From positions 186,001 to 250,000 of the forward strand of contig CAVTAR010000003.1 in the NCBI GenBank assembly GCA_963732775.1: a stretch of DNA of 64,000 nt, written 5' to 3'. Below are positions 52,484-64,000 of the stretch, one piece after another. This DNA comes from CAVRQM01 sp963732775. GTDB taxonomy: Bacteria; Pseudomonadota; Alphaproteobacteria; Acetobacterales; Acetobacteraceae. Each line of letters opens with the position of its first letter. Position 1 is the stretch's first letter. Made by a program: the position numbers and the translations under genes. The notes under the pieces were generated by a model. The model did no database searches. It was not told the DNA's origin and was given only the letters and a program-made list of their open reading frames with translations.

Positions 52484-53485
52484 TTACAGGAAGTCGCGCA
52501 GCAGCGGCACCAGCGGGCGGTCGGCGGCCGGCATCGGGTAGTCGGCAAGCTTGTCGGGGCGCACCCAGGCGAGGGTCTGCCCCTCCATCGCCTCCGGCCG
52601 GCCTTGCCAGCGGCGGCACAGGAACAGCGGCATCAGCAGGTGGAAGCGCTCATAGGCGTGGCTCGCGAAGGCGAAGGCGGCGAGGCAGGCGGCCGAGACG
52701 TCGATGCCGAGTTCCTCGCGCAATTCCCGGATCAGCGCCGCCTCCGGGGTCTCGCCCGCGTCGAGCTTGCCGCCAGGGAACTCCCACAGCCCGGCCATCC
52801 GCTTGCCCTCCGGCCGGCGGGCCAGCAGCACGCGCCCGTCGGGGTCGATCAGCGCGCAGGCGGCGACCAGCAGCAACGGCTTCGTCACCGGCGGGATCGG
52901 CTGGGCCTGCTCGTCCGCGCGGTCGTGCAGGCTGTCGCGCGTCGCCTCGAAGCGGAACACCGAGCCTGCCGCCCCCCGCGCGAGAAAATGCTCCACGCCT
53001 TCGCCGCCGACCCGGTCGAAGCCGATGCGCCGCAGCACGGCGATCGAGGCGGCATTGTCGGTGGCGACGCAGGCGCAGACCCGATCGAGGTCGAGATTGG
53101 CCAGTGCCCAGCGCACCAGCCGCCCGGTCGCCTCGCTGGCCACCCCATGGCCCCAGTAGCGCCGCGCCACCCAGTAGCCGAGGCGCCCCAGGCGGGCCGC
53201 GCGGTCGACGTGCAGCGACGCGCCGCCGACCAGCGTCTCGGTCTCGCCGTCGCGGCCGGTGATGGCGAAGTGATACGCGGCGCCCTGGTGCAGGGCCGCC
53301 TCGGCGCGCGCGATGAAGCCGTCGGCCTCGGCCCGCGCATAGGGGAACGGCACCGCGGCGAGGTTGCGGCAGACCTCCCAGTCGTTGATCAGCCGATGCA
53401 GCGTCGCCGCGTCCTCGGCCCGGAACGGCCGCAGCGTCAGGCGCTCGGTGGCAAGGTTCGGGAACGTCGCGACGTCCATCAGCAT
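52484..53485 (-). CDS. GNAT acetyltransferase fused to MutT-like Nudix hydrolase
   Basis: A 333-residue two-domain protein. Residues 10-170 form a RimJ/RimL-type GNAT domain (ERLTLRPFRAEDAATL, WVARRYWGHGVASEA, VATDNAASIAVLRRIGFDRVG). Residues 195-333 form a MutT-type Nudix domain with the full box GGKLDAGETPEAALIRELREELG, which removes oxidised dGTP. Both active regions look intact. The linker is short and charged. The same fusion appears in other alphaproteobacteria, so it is a lineage arrangement and not an artefact. The ATG at 53485 is preferred because of GGGG upstream. Confidence 0.85.
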   Translation of the reverse strand: MLMDVATFPNLATERLTLRPFRAEDAATLHRLINDWEVCRNLAAVPFPYARAEADGFIARAEAALHQGAAYHFAITGRDGETETLVGGASLHVDRAARLGRLGYWVARRYWGHGVASEATGRLVRWALANLDLDRVCACVATDNAASIAVLRRIGFDRVGGEGVEHFLARGAAGSVFRFEATRDSLHDRADEQAQPIPPVTKPLLLVAACALIDPDGRVLLARRPEGKRMAGLWEFPGGKLDAGETPEAALIRELREELGIDVSAACLAAFAFASHAYERFHLLMPLFLCRRWQGRPEAMEGQTLAWVRPDKLADYPMPAADRPLVPLLRDFL

Positions 53486-53560
53486 GACGTGCCCCGACGA
53501 TGGCACCTGGGGCAAGCGCTCCGGCCCGAGTGTTGCCGATTTGCCGGCGAGTGTTGCGGT

Positions 53561-54571
53561 TCAGCCCTCGAGCTGCTCCATGCGGCACTGCCCCGGCGCC
53601 TTGTCCGGGCGGAACCGCAGCAGCCGCGTACCGTGGCGGAACCGGCCGTCCGAGACGTGGTCGTAGCCGACCTCTACCACCAGTTCCGGGCGGAGCGGCA
53701 CATAGGCGTGCGCCTCGCCATGGCTCCAGCGGCTCGGCCCGCCGGGGGCGCGGCCAGTGAAGCCGGGAGTGGTGGAGCCGGGTGGGCCTTGCAGCGGCTG
53801 GAGCCGGCGGGTCAGTCCAGGACGGTCCGCAGCGGTGATCGAGGCGGTGAAACCGACGTGGTGCAGGAGCCCCGCCGCGTCGTAGAGGCCGAGCAGCAGC
53901 GAGCCCACGCCGCCGCCGCGGGCCAGCGTCCGAAAGCCGCCCACGACACAATCGGCGGTGCGGGCGCGCTTCACCTTGACCATCCCCTCGCGCAGCCCGG
54001 CCCGGTAGGGCATGTCGAGCCGCTTCGCCATAACGCCATCGCAGCCGTCCGCGCCCTCGGCAAGCCAGCGGCGCGCCCGCGCCGCATCGCCCGTCGTCGG
54101 CGAGAGCCGCAGCGCCGGCGCCTCGAACCCCGGCCAACCCGCCTCCAGCGCCGCGCGCCGCTCGCCCAGCGACCGGCCGGTGATGTCCTCGCCGGCTGGC
54201 GTCACCAGCAGGTCGAACACCTCGTAGCGCGCCGGGTGCTCGGCCGCGAGGCGCCGCACCCGGCTCGCGGCGGGATGCAGGCGCATCTGCGTGTGCTCGA
54301 ACGACGGCACGCCCTCGACCGGCACCAGCAGCTCGCCATCCAGCACGAAGCGCCGCGCCGTGGTGGCGGTCAGCGCGGCCACCACGTCCGGGAAGTAGCG
54401 GCCGAGCGGCTGGCCGGATTTCGAGCGCAGGTCGACCGCCTCGCCGTCGCGAAACGCGAGGCAGCGAAAGCCGTCCCATTTCGGCTCGTATTGCCAGCCA
54501 TCGCTGTCCGGCAGGTCGGCCACGCTGCGGGCCTCCATCGGCGGATAGGACGTGTCGAGCGGCAGCGCCAT
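53561..54571 (-). CDS. ATP-dependent DNA ligase (LigC-like)
   Basis: A 336-residue ATP-dependent ligase with an adenylation domain. The nucleotidyl lysine is K31 in YEPKWDGFRCLAF. The later motifs are LDGELLVP, RYEVFDLLV, CDGVMAKRLDMPYRAG and GMVKVKRARTADCVVGGF, followed by an OB-fold tail ending in the family strand RFRPDKAPGQC. It lacks polymerase, nuclease and Ku domains, matching stand-alone LigC-type enzymes used in repair. It stands between argJ and the GNAT-Nudix gene, about 37 bases beyond argJ. Confidence 0.88.
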   Translation of the reverse strand: MALPLDTSYPPMEARSVADLPDSDGWQYEPKWDGFRCLAFRDGEAVDLRSKSGQPLGRYFPDVVAALTATTARRFVLDGELLVPVEGVPSFEHTQMRLHPAASRVRRLAAEHPARYEVFDLLVTPAGEDITGRSLGERRAALEAGWPGFEAPALRLSPTTGDAARARRWLAEGADGCDGVMAKRLDMPYRAGLREGMVKVKRARTADCVVGGFRTLARGGGVGSLLLGLYDAAGLLHHVGFTASITAADRPGLTRRLQPLQGPPGSTTPGFTGRAPGGPSRWSHGEAHAYVPLRPELVVEVGYDHVSDGRFRHGTRLLRFRPDKAPGQCRMEQLEG

Positions 54572-54608
54572 GCCGACCCAAACCGCGGCGCGGCATGCGG
54601 GTTCTGCG

Positions 54609-55835
54609 CTACGAGCGATAGCTGCCGTTGATGTCGATGTAGCCGTGCGTCAGGTCGCAGGTCCACACCACCGACCGCCCCTGGCCAAGCCCGAGGTCCA
54701 CGGTGACGTCGATCTCGCGCCCGCGCATGTGCGCCACCACCGGCGCCTCGTCGTAGCCCGCCACCACGCCGCCGTCGCGCGCCATCCATACGCCGCCCAC
54801 CGCGACCGACAGCCGGTCCCGCTCCGCCGGCTCGCCCGCCTTGCCGACCGCCATGACGATGCGGCCCCAGTTCGCGTCCTCGCCGGCGATGGCGGTCTTG
54901 ACCAGCGGCGAGTTGCCGATCGCCAGCGCCACCCGGCGGGCCGAACGGCGCGATACCGCGCCCGTCACCTCGACGCGGACCAGCTTGGTCGCCCCCTCGC
55001 CGTCGCGCACCACCTGCAGGGCGAGGTCGAGCAGCACCCGCCGCAACGCCGCGCCGAACGCCGCCACGTCCGCATCGGCCAGCGCCGGATGCGCGGCCTG
55101 GCCGGTCGCGAACAGCAGCACGGTATCCGACGTGGAGGTGTCGCTGTCGACCGTGATGCGGTTGAAGCTGCCCGCCACCCCGCGGCCCAGCGCCCGTTGC
55201 AGCAGCGGCGCCGGGATCGCCGCGTCGGTGGCGACGAAGCACAGCATGGTCGCCATGTCGGGCGCGATCATGCCGCTGCCCTTGGCGATGCCGGTAATCC
55301 GCACCGCCGCGCCGCCGAGCCGCACGGTGCGGGTCGCGGCCTTCGGGAACGTATCGGTGGTCATGATCCCGCGCGCCGCCTCGTCCCAGGCATCGTCGCG
55401 CAAGGCCGCGTGCAGCGCCGGAAGCGCCGCGGTGATCCGCGCGTGCGGCAACGGCTCGCCGATCACGCCGGTGGAGGCGACGAACACCTCGGCTGCCGCG
55501 CAGCCGGCCAGGCCCGCGGCCGCCTCGGCCGTCACCCGGCACGCCTCCGCGCCGGCGCGGCCGGTGAAGACGTTGGCATTGCCCGCGTTCACGACCACCG
55601 CGCGCGCGAGCCCGCCGGCCAGCGCCGCGCGGTCCCAGTCCACCGGCGCGCCGGGGCAGCGGTTGCGGGTGAACACGCCCGCCACCGTCGTGCCGGGCGC
55701 GAACTGCATCAGCACCAGGTCGGTGCGCCCCTGGTAGCGGATGCCGGCCGCCGCCGCCCCGAGCCGGACGCCGGCCAGCGGCGGCAGCGCGGGGAGCTCG
55801 ACGGCGAGCGGCGACCGCGCGGCCGGTTGCGCCAA
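54609..55835 (-). CDS. argJ: Bifunctional ornithine acetyltransferase / N-acetylglutamate synthase
   Basis: ArgJ recycles the acetyl group in arginine synthesis and can make N-acetylglutamate. The 408-residue precursor cuts itself at an Ala-Thr bond; the motif KGSGMIAPDMATML is present with the nucleophile Thr near residue 196. Other family marks are NAGNANVFTG near 105, ITVDSDTSTSDTVLLFA near 230 and the C-terminal LTHGYIDINGSYRS. The ATG at 55835 starts the expected sequence. It lies 15 bases from the parvulin gene and is part of the conserved argJ-PpiC-secA neighbourhood. Confidence 0.96.
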   Translation of the reverse strand: MAQPAARSPLAVELPALPPLAGVRLGAAAAGIRYQGRTDLVLMQFAPGTTVAGVFTRNRCPGAPVDWDRAALAGGLARAVVVNAGNANVFTGRAGAEACRVTAEAAAGLAGCAAAEVFVASTGVIGEPLPHARITAALPALHAALRDDAWDEAARGIMTTDTFPKAATRTVRLGGAAVRITGIAKGSGMIAPDMATMLCFVATDAAIPAPLLQRALGRGVAGSFNRITVDSDTSTSDTVLLFATGQAAHPALADADVAAFGAALRRVLLDLALQVVRDGEGATKLVRVEVTGAVSRRSARRVALAIGNSPLVKTAIAGEDANWGRIVMAVGKAGEPAERDRLSVAVGGVWMARDGGVVAGYDEAPVVAHMRGREIDVTVDLGLGQGRSVVWTCDLTHGYIDINGSYRS

Positions 55836-55850
55836 GGCTACTGCGCGGGA

Positions 55851-56984
55851 CTACTGCGCGGGCGCGGGCGCGGGGGTTCCGCTGCCGCCGGCGGGGGGCG
55901 TCCCGGTCGGGGGCGTATCCGTGCCGCCTGCGGCCGCGGCGCCCGGGGGCACGGCGAGGTCGGTCGCCTTCGCCGGGCTGCCGTCCGGGTTGAACTTCTC
56001 GATCGCGATCCCGGTCTTGGCCTGCTTGACGAAGTCCTGCACGGCCGCCTGGATCAGCTGCTGGCGGATCTCGTCGCGGGACTGCTCGAAGCTCGGCGGC
56101 TGCGCGGTGCGGCGGTCCTCCAGCTTGATGACGTGCCAGCCATAGCGGGTGTGCACCGGCGTCTCGGTGATCTGCCCCGGCTTCAGCGCGAACGCCGCGT
56201 CGGAGAACTCCGGCAGCATGTCGCCCTTCTTGAACCAGCCGAGGTCGCCGCCCTGCTCCTTGCCCGGATCGGTGCTGCGCGCCTTGGCGAGGGTCGCGAA
56301 ATCGGCGCCCTTGTGCAGCTCGTCGATGATCTTCTTCGCCTCGTCCTCGCTGGCGACCAGGATGTGCCGCGCGTGGACCTCCTCCTCGCCGGGCTTGCTG
56401 GCGTAGGTCGCTTCATACTTCGCCTTGATCGCGGCATCGGTGATCTGCGGGCGCACCACCCGGCCGACGGCGGCGTTCTCCAGCGCGCCCTCGGCGGCCC
56501 GCTGCATCGCCTTCTGCACCGCCGGGTCCTTGTCGATGCCCTGCTTGCGGGCATAGACGGCCACCGCGCGGCGGTCGACGAGCTGGTCGAGCACCATCGG
56601 GAACAGCACCTGCGGCGGCAGCTGGTGGTATTCGGCCGGCACGTTGGCCGCCCCCTCCTGCACGTCGCTCAGATGGATCTCCTCGCCGCCGACGCGCGCC
56701 ACCACCGTCTCGGGGTTGGCCGGCGCCGGCGGGGCGGCAGCGGCGGAGGGTGCCGCGCCAGGGTTGGGCGGGGTCGCCGCCACGCTGCCGGCGGGCGCGC
56801 TCGGCGCGGCAGCCGCCGCCTTGCCCGCCGCAGCGGCAGGTGCCGCGGGGGCCGCAGGTGCCGCGCCAGGGTTGGGGGGCGTCGGCGCGGTGGACTGGGC
56901 CCAAGCCGAAGCCGAGATGACCGAAACGGAAACGGTGGCACACGAAAAAGCCGCCAGGACGGCGGCGACACGCAAGGTCGACAT
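55851..56984 (-). CDS. Periplasmic parvulin-type peptidyl-prolyl isomerase (SurA/PrsA-like)
   Basis: A 377-residue foldase. The Sec signal peptide ends near ISASAWAQ, followed by a Pro/Ala-rich low-complexity stretch with two copies of PPNPGAAP near residues 33-90. The SurA-like N-terminal helices come next, then a parvulin domain (VHARHILVASEDEAKKIIDEL near 200, GGDLGWFKKGDM, THRYGWHVIKLED) and a Pro/Gly tail. Such chaperones help outer-membrane proteins fold. The ATG at 56984 has GAGAGGA upstream. It is divergent from secA, linking export and folding. Confidence 0.88.
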   Translation of the reverse strand: MSTLRVAAVLAAFSCATVSVSVISASAWAQSTAPTPPNPGAAPAAPAAPAAAAGKAAAAAPSAPAGSVAATPPNPGAAPSAAAAPPAPANPETVVARVGGEEIHLSDVQEGAANVPAEYHQLPPQVLFPMVLDQLVDRRAVAVYARKQGIDKDPAVQKAMQRAAEGALENAAVGRVVRPQITDAAIKAKYEATYASKPGEEEVHARHILVASEDEAKKIIDELHKGADFATLAKARSTDPGKEQGGDLGWFKKGDMLPEFSDAAFALKPGQITETPVHTRYGWHVIKLEDRRTAQPPSFEQSRDEIRQQLIQAAVQDFVKQAKTGIAIEKFNPDGSPAKATDLAVPPGAAAAGGTDTPPTGTPPAGGSGTPAPAPAQ

Positions 56985-57007
56985 GGGTTGTCCTCTCCAG
57001 GCGGCGG

Positions 57008-57037
57008 ATATATGGCCGAACCGGCGCATGCTCACAA
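57008..57037 (-). promoter_or_regulatory. Candidate promoter for the parvulin-argJ genes
   Basis: On the minus strand TTGTGA (57037-57032) and ATATAT (57013-57008) are 18 bases apart and lie about 25 bases before the isomerase start. A fair match to a housekeeping promoter, untested. Confidence 0.35.
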
Positions 57038-57083
57038 GCGACCATCGCCGGTCACGCCGCCGCGAGCCGCGGGCGGCGTCTCG

Positions 57084-57112
57084 CGTTGACCCCGGCGGAG
57101 GGGGGACCTATC
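57084..57112 (+). promoter_or_regulatory. Candidate secA promoter
   Basis: TTGACC (57084-57089) and TATCTG (57107-57112) are separated by 17 bases, about 80 bases before the secA start. The -35 match is strong and the spacing ideal, so this is the best promoter candidate in the window. Confidence 0.5.
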
Positions 57113-57194
57113 TGCAAGGCCTTCGCCCGGACGACACCGGCCGCCGACCGTGCGGCCGCGCCCGCGGCTCCGCCATGCCACCAAAGGGCACCCC

Positions 57195-59907
<2,713 letters not shown>

Positions 59908-59949
59908 TCATGCCGGGGCGGAAGATAGGTCTCGATATGCCCCCGTCAT

Positions 59950-59967
59950 GGTCGGCGAAGGCCGGCC
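59950..59967. repeat. Short hairpin, possible intergenic palindromic repeat
   Basis: GGTCGGC and GCCGGCC form a seven-pair stem (one G-T) with a four-base loop in the 190-base convergent gap after secA. The surrounding CGTCATGG...CCGTCCACACC resembles dispersed palindromic repeats of alphaproteobacteria. It could act as a terminator. No gene was found in the rest of this gap (59908-60100). Confidence 0.35.
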
Positions 59968-60100
59968 GTCCACACCTTGTTTGTCCTCGGAAGTAAGGCC
60001 TGGCTAGTCGGCTCTTGTCGACCATTACGAAAACTTCATGGTTTGTCCAAGACTGGGTGCTGATACTGGGCCATTGATAGGCAAAGACGGCGGATGAAAC

Positions 60101-61039
<939 letters not shown>

Positions 61040-61041
61040 GC

Positions 61042-62865
61042 TCACTCCACCGTGACGGACTTGGCCAGGTTGCGCGGCTGGTCCACGTCGGTGCCCTTCA
61101 GCACCGCCACCTGGTAGGCCAGCATCTGCACCGCCACCGCGTGCAGGATCGGGGCCACGAACGGATCGACCCGCGGCAGTTCCACCGCCGCCTCGCTGAT
61201 GCCGCGCAGCCGCGCCACGCTCTCGCCGTCGCCGAACACGACCAGGCGCCCGCCCCGCGCGGCGGCCTCCTGCAGGTTGGACGCGGTCTTGTCGAACAGC
61301 GGCCCCGAGGGAGCGATGGCGATGATCGGCACGGTGCGGTCGATCAGCGCGATCGGTCCATGCTTCATCTCGCCGGCGGCATAACCCTCGGCGTGAATGT
61401 AGCTGATCTCCTTCAGCTTCAGCGCTCCCTCCATCGCGATCGGATAGCAGGCGCCGCGCCCCAAGTACAGCACGTCGCGGGCCTCGGCGACGAGCTCCGC
61501 CACCCGCGCGACGGCCGGCGCCAGCGCCAGCACCTCGGCCGCCCGCCCCGGCAGCTCCGACAAGGCCGCCACCAGTTCGGCCTCGCGGTCCGGCGCGATG
61601 GTGCCGCGCGCCCGGCCGGCGGCCAGCGTCACCGCCGCGAGCAGCACGAGTTGCGCGGTGAACGCCTTGGTGCTGGCCACGCCGATCTCGGGGCCGGCCA
61701 CGGTCTCCAGCACCGCGTCGCTCTCGCGCGCCATGGTGCTCTCGGCCACGTTGACCACCGACAGGATGTGCTGGCCCTCGCGCCGCAGCTCGTGCAGCGC
61801 GGCCATCGTGTCCGCGGTCTCGCCCGACTGGCTGACCAGCAGGCCGAGCCCGCCGCGTTCCAGCACCGGCCGGCGATAGCGCAGCTCGCTCGCCACGTCC
61901 GCGTCGACCGGGATGCGCGCCTCGCCCTCCAGCCAGTAGCGCGCTACCAGGCCCGCGTAGAACGCCGAGCCGCAGGCCGCGATGGTGATGCGCGGCACGT
62001 CGGCGAAGTCGAACGGCAGGGCGGGCAGCCGCACCGTGCGCGTGCCCGGGTCGATCATGCGGCGCAGCGTCTGGCCGATCACCGACGGGTGCTCGTGCAG
62101 CTCCTTCTCCATGTAGTGGCGGAAGCCGTCGCGGCCGATCGCCGCCCCCTCATGCGCGGTGTGGTGCACCGCCCGCTGCGCGACGTCTCCCGCCGCGTCG
62201 TAGACCGTCGCCCCGGCGCGGCTCAGCACCGCCCAGTCGCCGTCCTTCAGGAACGCCACGCGCCGCGTGAGCGGGGCGAGCGCCAGGCTGTCCGAGCCGA
62301 GGTACATCTCGTCCTCGCCATAGCCGATGGCCAGCGGCGCCCCGTGCTGGGCGCCCACCATCAGCTCGGAATGGCCGGCGAAGACCATGGCCAGCGCATA
62401 CGCGCCCTCCAGCCGCGCGAGCGCCGCGCGCGCCGCCGCCACCGGGTCCAGCCCGCGCTGCAGGTGCAGGTCGACGAGCTGCACCACCGTCTCGGTATCG
62501 GTCTCGGTCTCGAACGACTGGCCCTGCGCCTCCAGCTCCGCGCGCAGCGCCGCGTGGTTCTCGATGATGCCGTTGTGCACGATCGAGACGCGCGCCGTGC
62601 CGTGCGGGTGGGCGTTGCCGAGCGTCGCCGCCCCATGCGTCGCCCAGCGGGTATGGCCGATGCCTGTGGTGCCGGGCGGCGGCGAGCGTTCGAGCACGGC
62701 GGCCAGGTTGGCGAGCTTGCCGGGCGCGCGGCGGCGTTCGATGTGGCCGTTGGCCAGCGTCGCCACGCCGGCGCTGTCGTAGCCGCGGTATTCCAGCCGC
62801 CGCAGCGCCTCCAGCAGCAGGGGCGCCGCGGGCTGCCGTCCGATCACCCCTACGATGCCGCACAT
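61042..62865 (-). CDS. glmS: Glutamine-fructose-6-phosphate aminotransferase (isomerizing)
   Basis: GlmS makes glucosamine 6-phosphate from fructose 6-phosphate and glutamine, the first step to UDP-GlcNAc for peptidoglycan and LPS. The 607-residue protein starts MCGIVGVIG, exposing the glutaminase nucleophile Cys after Met removal. The glutaminase half carries GHTRWATHG and HNGIIENH. Two SIS domains follow, with SQSGETADT near residue 345 and GRGACYPIAMEGALKLKEISYIHAEGY near 475, and the end PRNLAKSVTVE. GGAGGAGG precedes the ATG. No glmS ribozyme is expected or seen. Confidence 0.97.
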   Translation of the reverse strand: MCGIVGVIGRQPAAPLLLEALRRLEYRGYDSAGVATLANGHIERRRAPGKLANLAAVLERSPPPGTTGIGHTRWATHGAATLGNAHPHGTARVSIVHNGIIENHAALRAELEAQGQSFETETDTETVVQLVDLHLQRGLDPVAAARAALARLEGAYALAMVFAGHSELMVGAQHGAPLAIGYGEDEMYLGSDSLALAPLTRRVAFLKDGDWAVLSRAGATVYDAAGDVAQRAVHHTAHEGAAIGRDGFRHYMEKELHEHPSVIGQTLRRMIDPGTRTVRLPALPFDFADVPRITIAACGSAFYAGLVARYWLEGEARIPVDADVASELRYRRPVLERGGLGLLVSQSGETADTMAALHELRREGQHILSVVNVAESTMARESDAVLETVAGPEIGVASTKAFTAQLVLLAAVTLAAGRARGTIAPDREAELVAALSELPGRAAEVLALAPAVARVAELVAEARDVLYLGRGACYPIAMEGALKLKEISYIHAEGYAAGEMKHGPIALIDRTVPIIAIAPSGPLFDKTASNLQEAAARGGRLVVFGDGESVARLRGISEAAVELPRVDPFVAPILHAVAVQMLAYQVAVLKGTDVDQPRNLAKSVTVE

Positions 62866-64000
62866 GGTCCCTCCTCCGGCGCCGGCCCGCCTTCGTCCCG
62901 GCCTGCGTCATGACACGGCGGGGCCAACGAAACCTTAGCATGCGCCGCCGCGAGTCCGGCGACCCGGCGCGCATTGGCCGCCCAGGTGTGACACGCCAGC
63001 GCCCGCGCCCGGGCCGCCACCCCCAGCCGGCGGCGTAGCGCCGGGTCGCCCGCCAGCCGCTCGATCGCCTGCCACGCGGCACCCGGCCCCGCCGGGTCGA
63101 ACAGCAGCGCGGTGTGCTCGTGGCTCAGCACCTCGCGGATGTTGGGCTGGTCGGGTGCCACGATGGCGCAGCCGGCGGCCATGTAGTCGAACAGCTTCAG
63201 CGGCGAGGCGTACGCGGTGACGCACGGCTGCAGGGCGATGTCGAACCCGGCGACCAGCCCGGCCACCCGCTCCGGCGCCACCACGCCGGTGAAGCACACC
63301 CGCGCCGCAATGCGGCGCGCGGCGGCCAGCGCCTCGAGTCCGGGCCGCGCCGGGCCGTCGCCGACCACCACCAGGGTCGTCTCGCCGGCGGGCTCGGCCG
63401 CCATGGCCTCGATCACCGCCTCGAGCCCGTGCCAGGGCCGCACGAAGCCCACGAAGCCCAGCACCAGAGCCCCCGCCGCCGGCTCTCGCCGGGAGGCCGG
63501 AAAGCGCGCGGGCACGATGGCGTTGGGCACGACCGCGATGCGCGAGGGCGCCACCCCGGCGGCCGCCACGATGTCGCCCAGCACCCGCGTGACCGGCAGC
63601 ACCCGCGTCGCCGAGCGCCACGTCCAGCGCTCGACGCGGCGCGCGAGTCGCCGCAGCCGCAACCCGCCATGGCGGGCCCGCTCCTCGGCGAGCGGCGCGT
63701 TCACCTCGAGGAACAGCGTGGCCCCGCAGCGCCGCGCCAGCCAGGCGCCGGCCAGGTGGAACAGGTTGTAGCGCTCGTAGACGAGGTCCGGCCGGAAGCC
63801 GCGCCAAGCCCGCCACAGCCGCCAGGTCGCCGGCACCGCGTAGGCCAGCTCGGCCAGCTCGGCCAGGCCGCCGGGCAGCGCCTTGCGCAGCGCGGCGATG
63901 GCGCGGCTCTCCCCGCCGAACTGCGCGCGCGCGTACTGTCCGGGGCCGACCACCAGCACCGTGTGCCCCTCGGCGCGCAACGCCGCGATCAGCTCCTCGA
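62850..64000 (-). CDS. Glycosyltransferase family 4-type protein (5' end cut by window)
   Basis: The window ends inside this gene. About 383 residues are visible, from ELIAALRAEGHTVLVVGPG onward, and the upstream part is missing. The GT-B glycosyltransferase pattern is clear: PDLVYERYNLFHLAGAWLARR, then LGFVGFVRPWHGLEAVIEAM, VVVGDGPARPGLEALA, and the donor-binding ASPLKLFDYMAAGCAIVAPDQPNIREVL near the C-terminus. Such enzymes add sugars to lipids or polysaccharides. Its stop overlaps the first 16 bases of glmS, so the two are co-transcribed. Acceptor and donor are not known. Confidence 0.85.
   Translation of the reverse strand, partial: EELIAALRAEGHTVLVVGPGQYARAQFGGESRAIAALRKALPGGLAELAELAYAVPATWRLWRAWRGFRPDLVYERYNLFHLAGAWLARRCGATLFLEVNAPLAEERARHGGLRLRRLARRVERWTWRSATRVLPVTRVLGDIVAAAGVAPSRIAVVPNAIVPARFPASRREPAAGALVLGFVGFVRPWHGLEAVIEAMAAEPAGETTLVVVGDGPARPGLEALAAARRIAARVCFTGVVAPERVAGLVAGFDIALQPCVTAYASPLKLFDYMAAGCAIVAPDQPNIREVLSHEHTALLFDPAGPGAAWQAIERLAGDPALRRRLGVAARARALACHTWAANARRVAGLAAAHAKVSLAPPCHDAGRDEGGPAPEEGPCAAS

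Overview
This window is a very GC-rich stretch of bacterial chromosome packed with genes that overlap or lie close together. Gene content and order point to an alphaproteobacterium, most likely Rhodospirillales (Acetobacteraceae-like). The supporting blocks are purN-purM / AI-2E permease-hdaA-ppk-ppx, aroQ-accB-accC, dnaJ-cobS-cobT with bolA, and argJ-PpiC isomerase-secA. The organism assignment is an inference from synteny and protein families, not from a marker gene such as rRNA. No rRNA, tRNA, CRISPR array, integrase or complete insertion sequence was seen.

Layout. 0.2-8.5 kb: polyphosphate metabolism (ppk1, ppx), the replication-initiation regulator hdaA, an AI-2E permease, purine synthesis (purM, purN), a small cytochrome oxidase subunit and ndk. 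8.6-12.9 kb: a C13-family peptidase lipoprotein, an ABC-F ATPase whose 3' end is covered by an antisense PP2C phosphatase frame, and a GNAT acetyltransferase. 12.9-16.4 kb: a long Fe-S flavoprotein joining a GltD/NfnB-like half to a PyrK/NfnA-like half; as given it carries about six frameshifts. 16.6-20.4 kb: an intact four-gene polyamine-type ABC importer. 20.5-31.8 kb: fatty acid desaturase, MBL hydrolase, a pair of secreted proteins (cysteine-rich repeat and a large Tat-type protein), a cation/proton antiporter, a DUF4410-like lipoprotein, and an RND efflux pair.

31.9-33.6 kb is a compact set of stress-associated small genes (dps, a Tyr/Arg-rich secreted peptide, a DUF3309-like membrane peptide, a DUF2188 protein and an Ala/Lys/His-rich peptide). 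33.7-38.3 kb is a CUT2-type sugar/autoinducer ABC importer: the binding-protein gene is intact, while the ATPase and both permeases are broken by many single-base indels. 38.4-42.9 kb holds fatty-acid, aromatic and thiamin genes (accC, accB, aroQ, thiS, thiG) and a YncE-like propeller. 43.0-46.8 kb holds a stress-type SDR, a proline-rich microprotein, YidB-like and PDZ proteins, and mobB between an intact Uma2 gene and an internally deleted Uma2 copy. 46.7-52.5 kb: GNAT, cobT, cobS, J-domain protein, bolA, ribbon-helix-helix protein and CinA-type protein. 52.5-59.9 kb: a GNAT-Nudix fusion, a stand-alone ATP-dependent DNA ligase, argJ, a parvulin isomerase and secA (one frameshift). 60.1-64 kb: sugar epimerase, glmS and a truncated glycosyltransferase.

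Most of the window is housekeeping. The main points for a second look are the fused Nfn-like flavoprotein, the clustered frameshifts (probably patches of poor sequence, since essential secA is also hit), the antisense PP2C/ABC-F overlap, the Uma2-mobB-Uma2 arrangement, the small-gene stress cluster, and several sharp palindromes. No clearly new multi-gene defence or mobile system was found.
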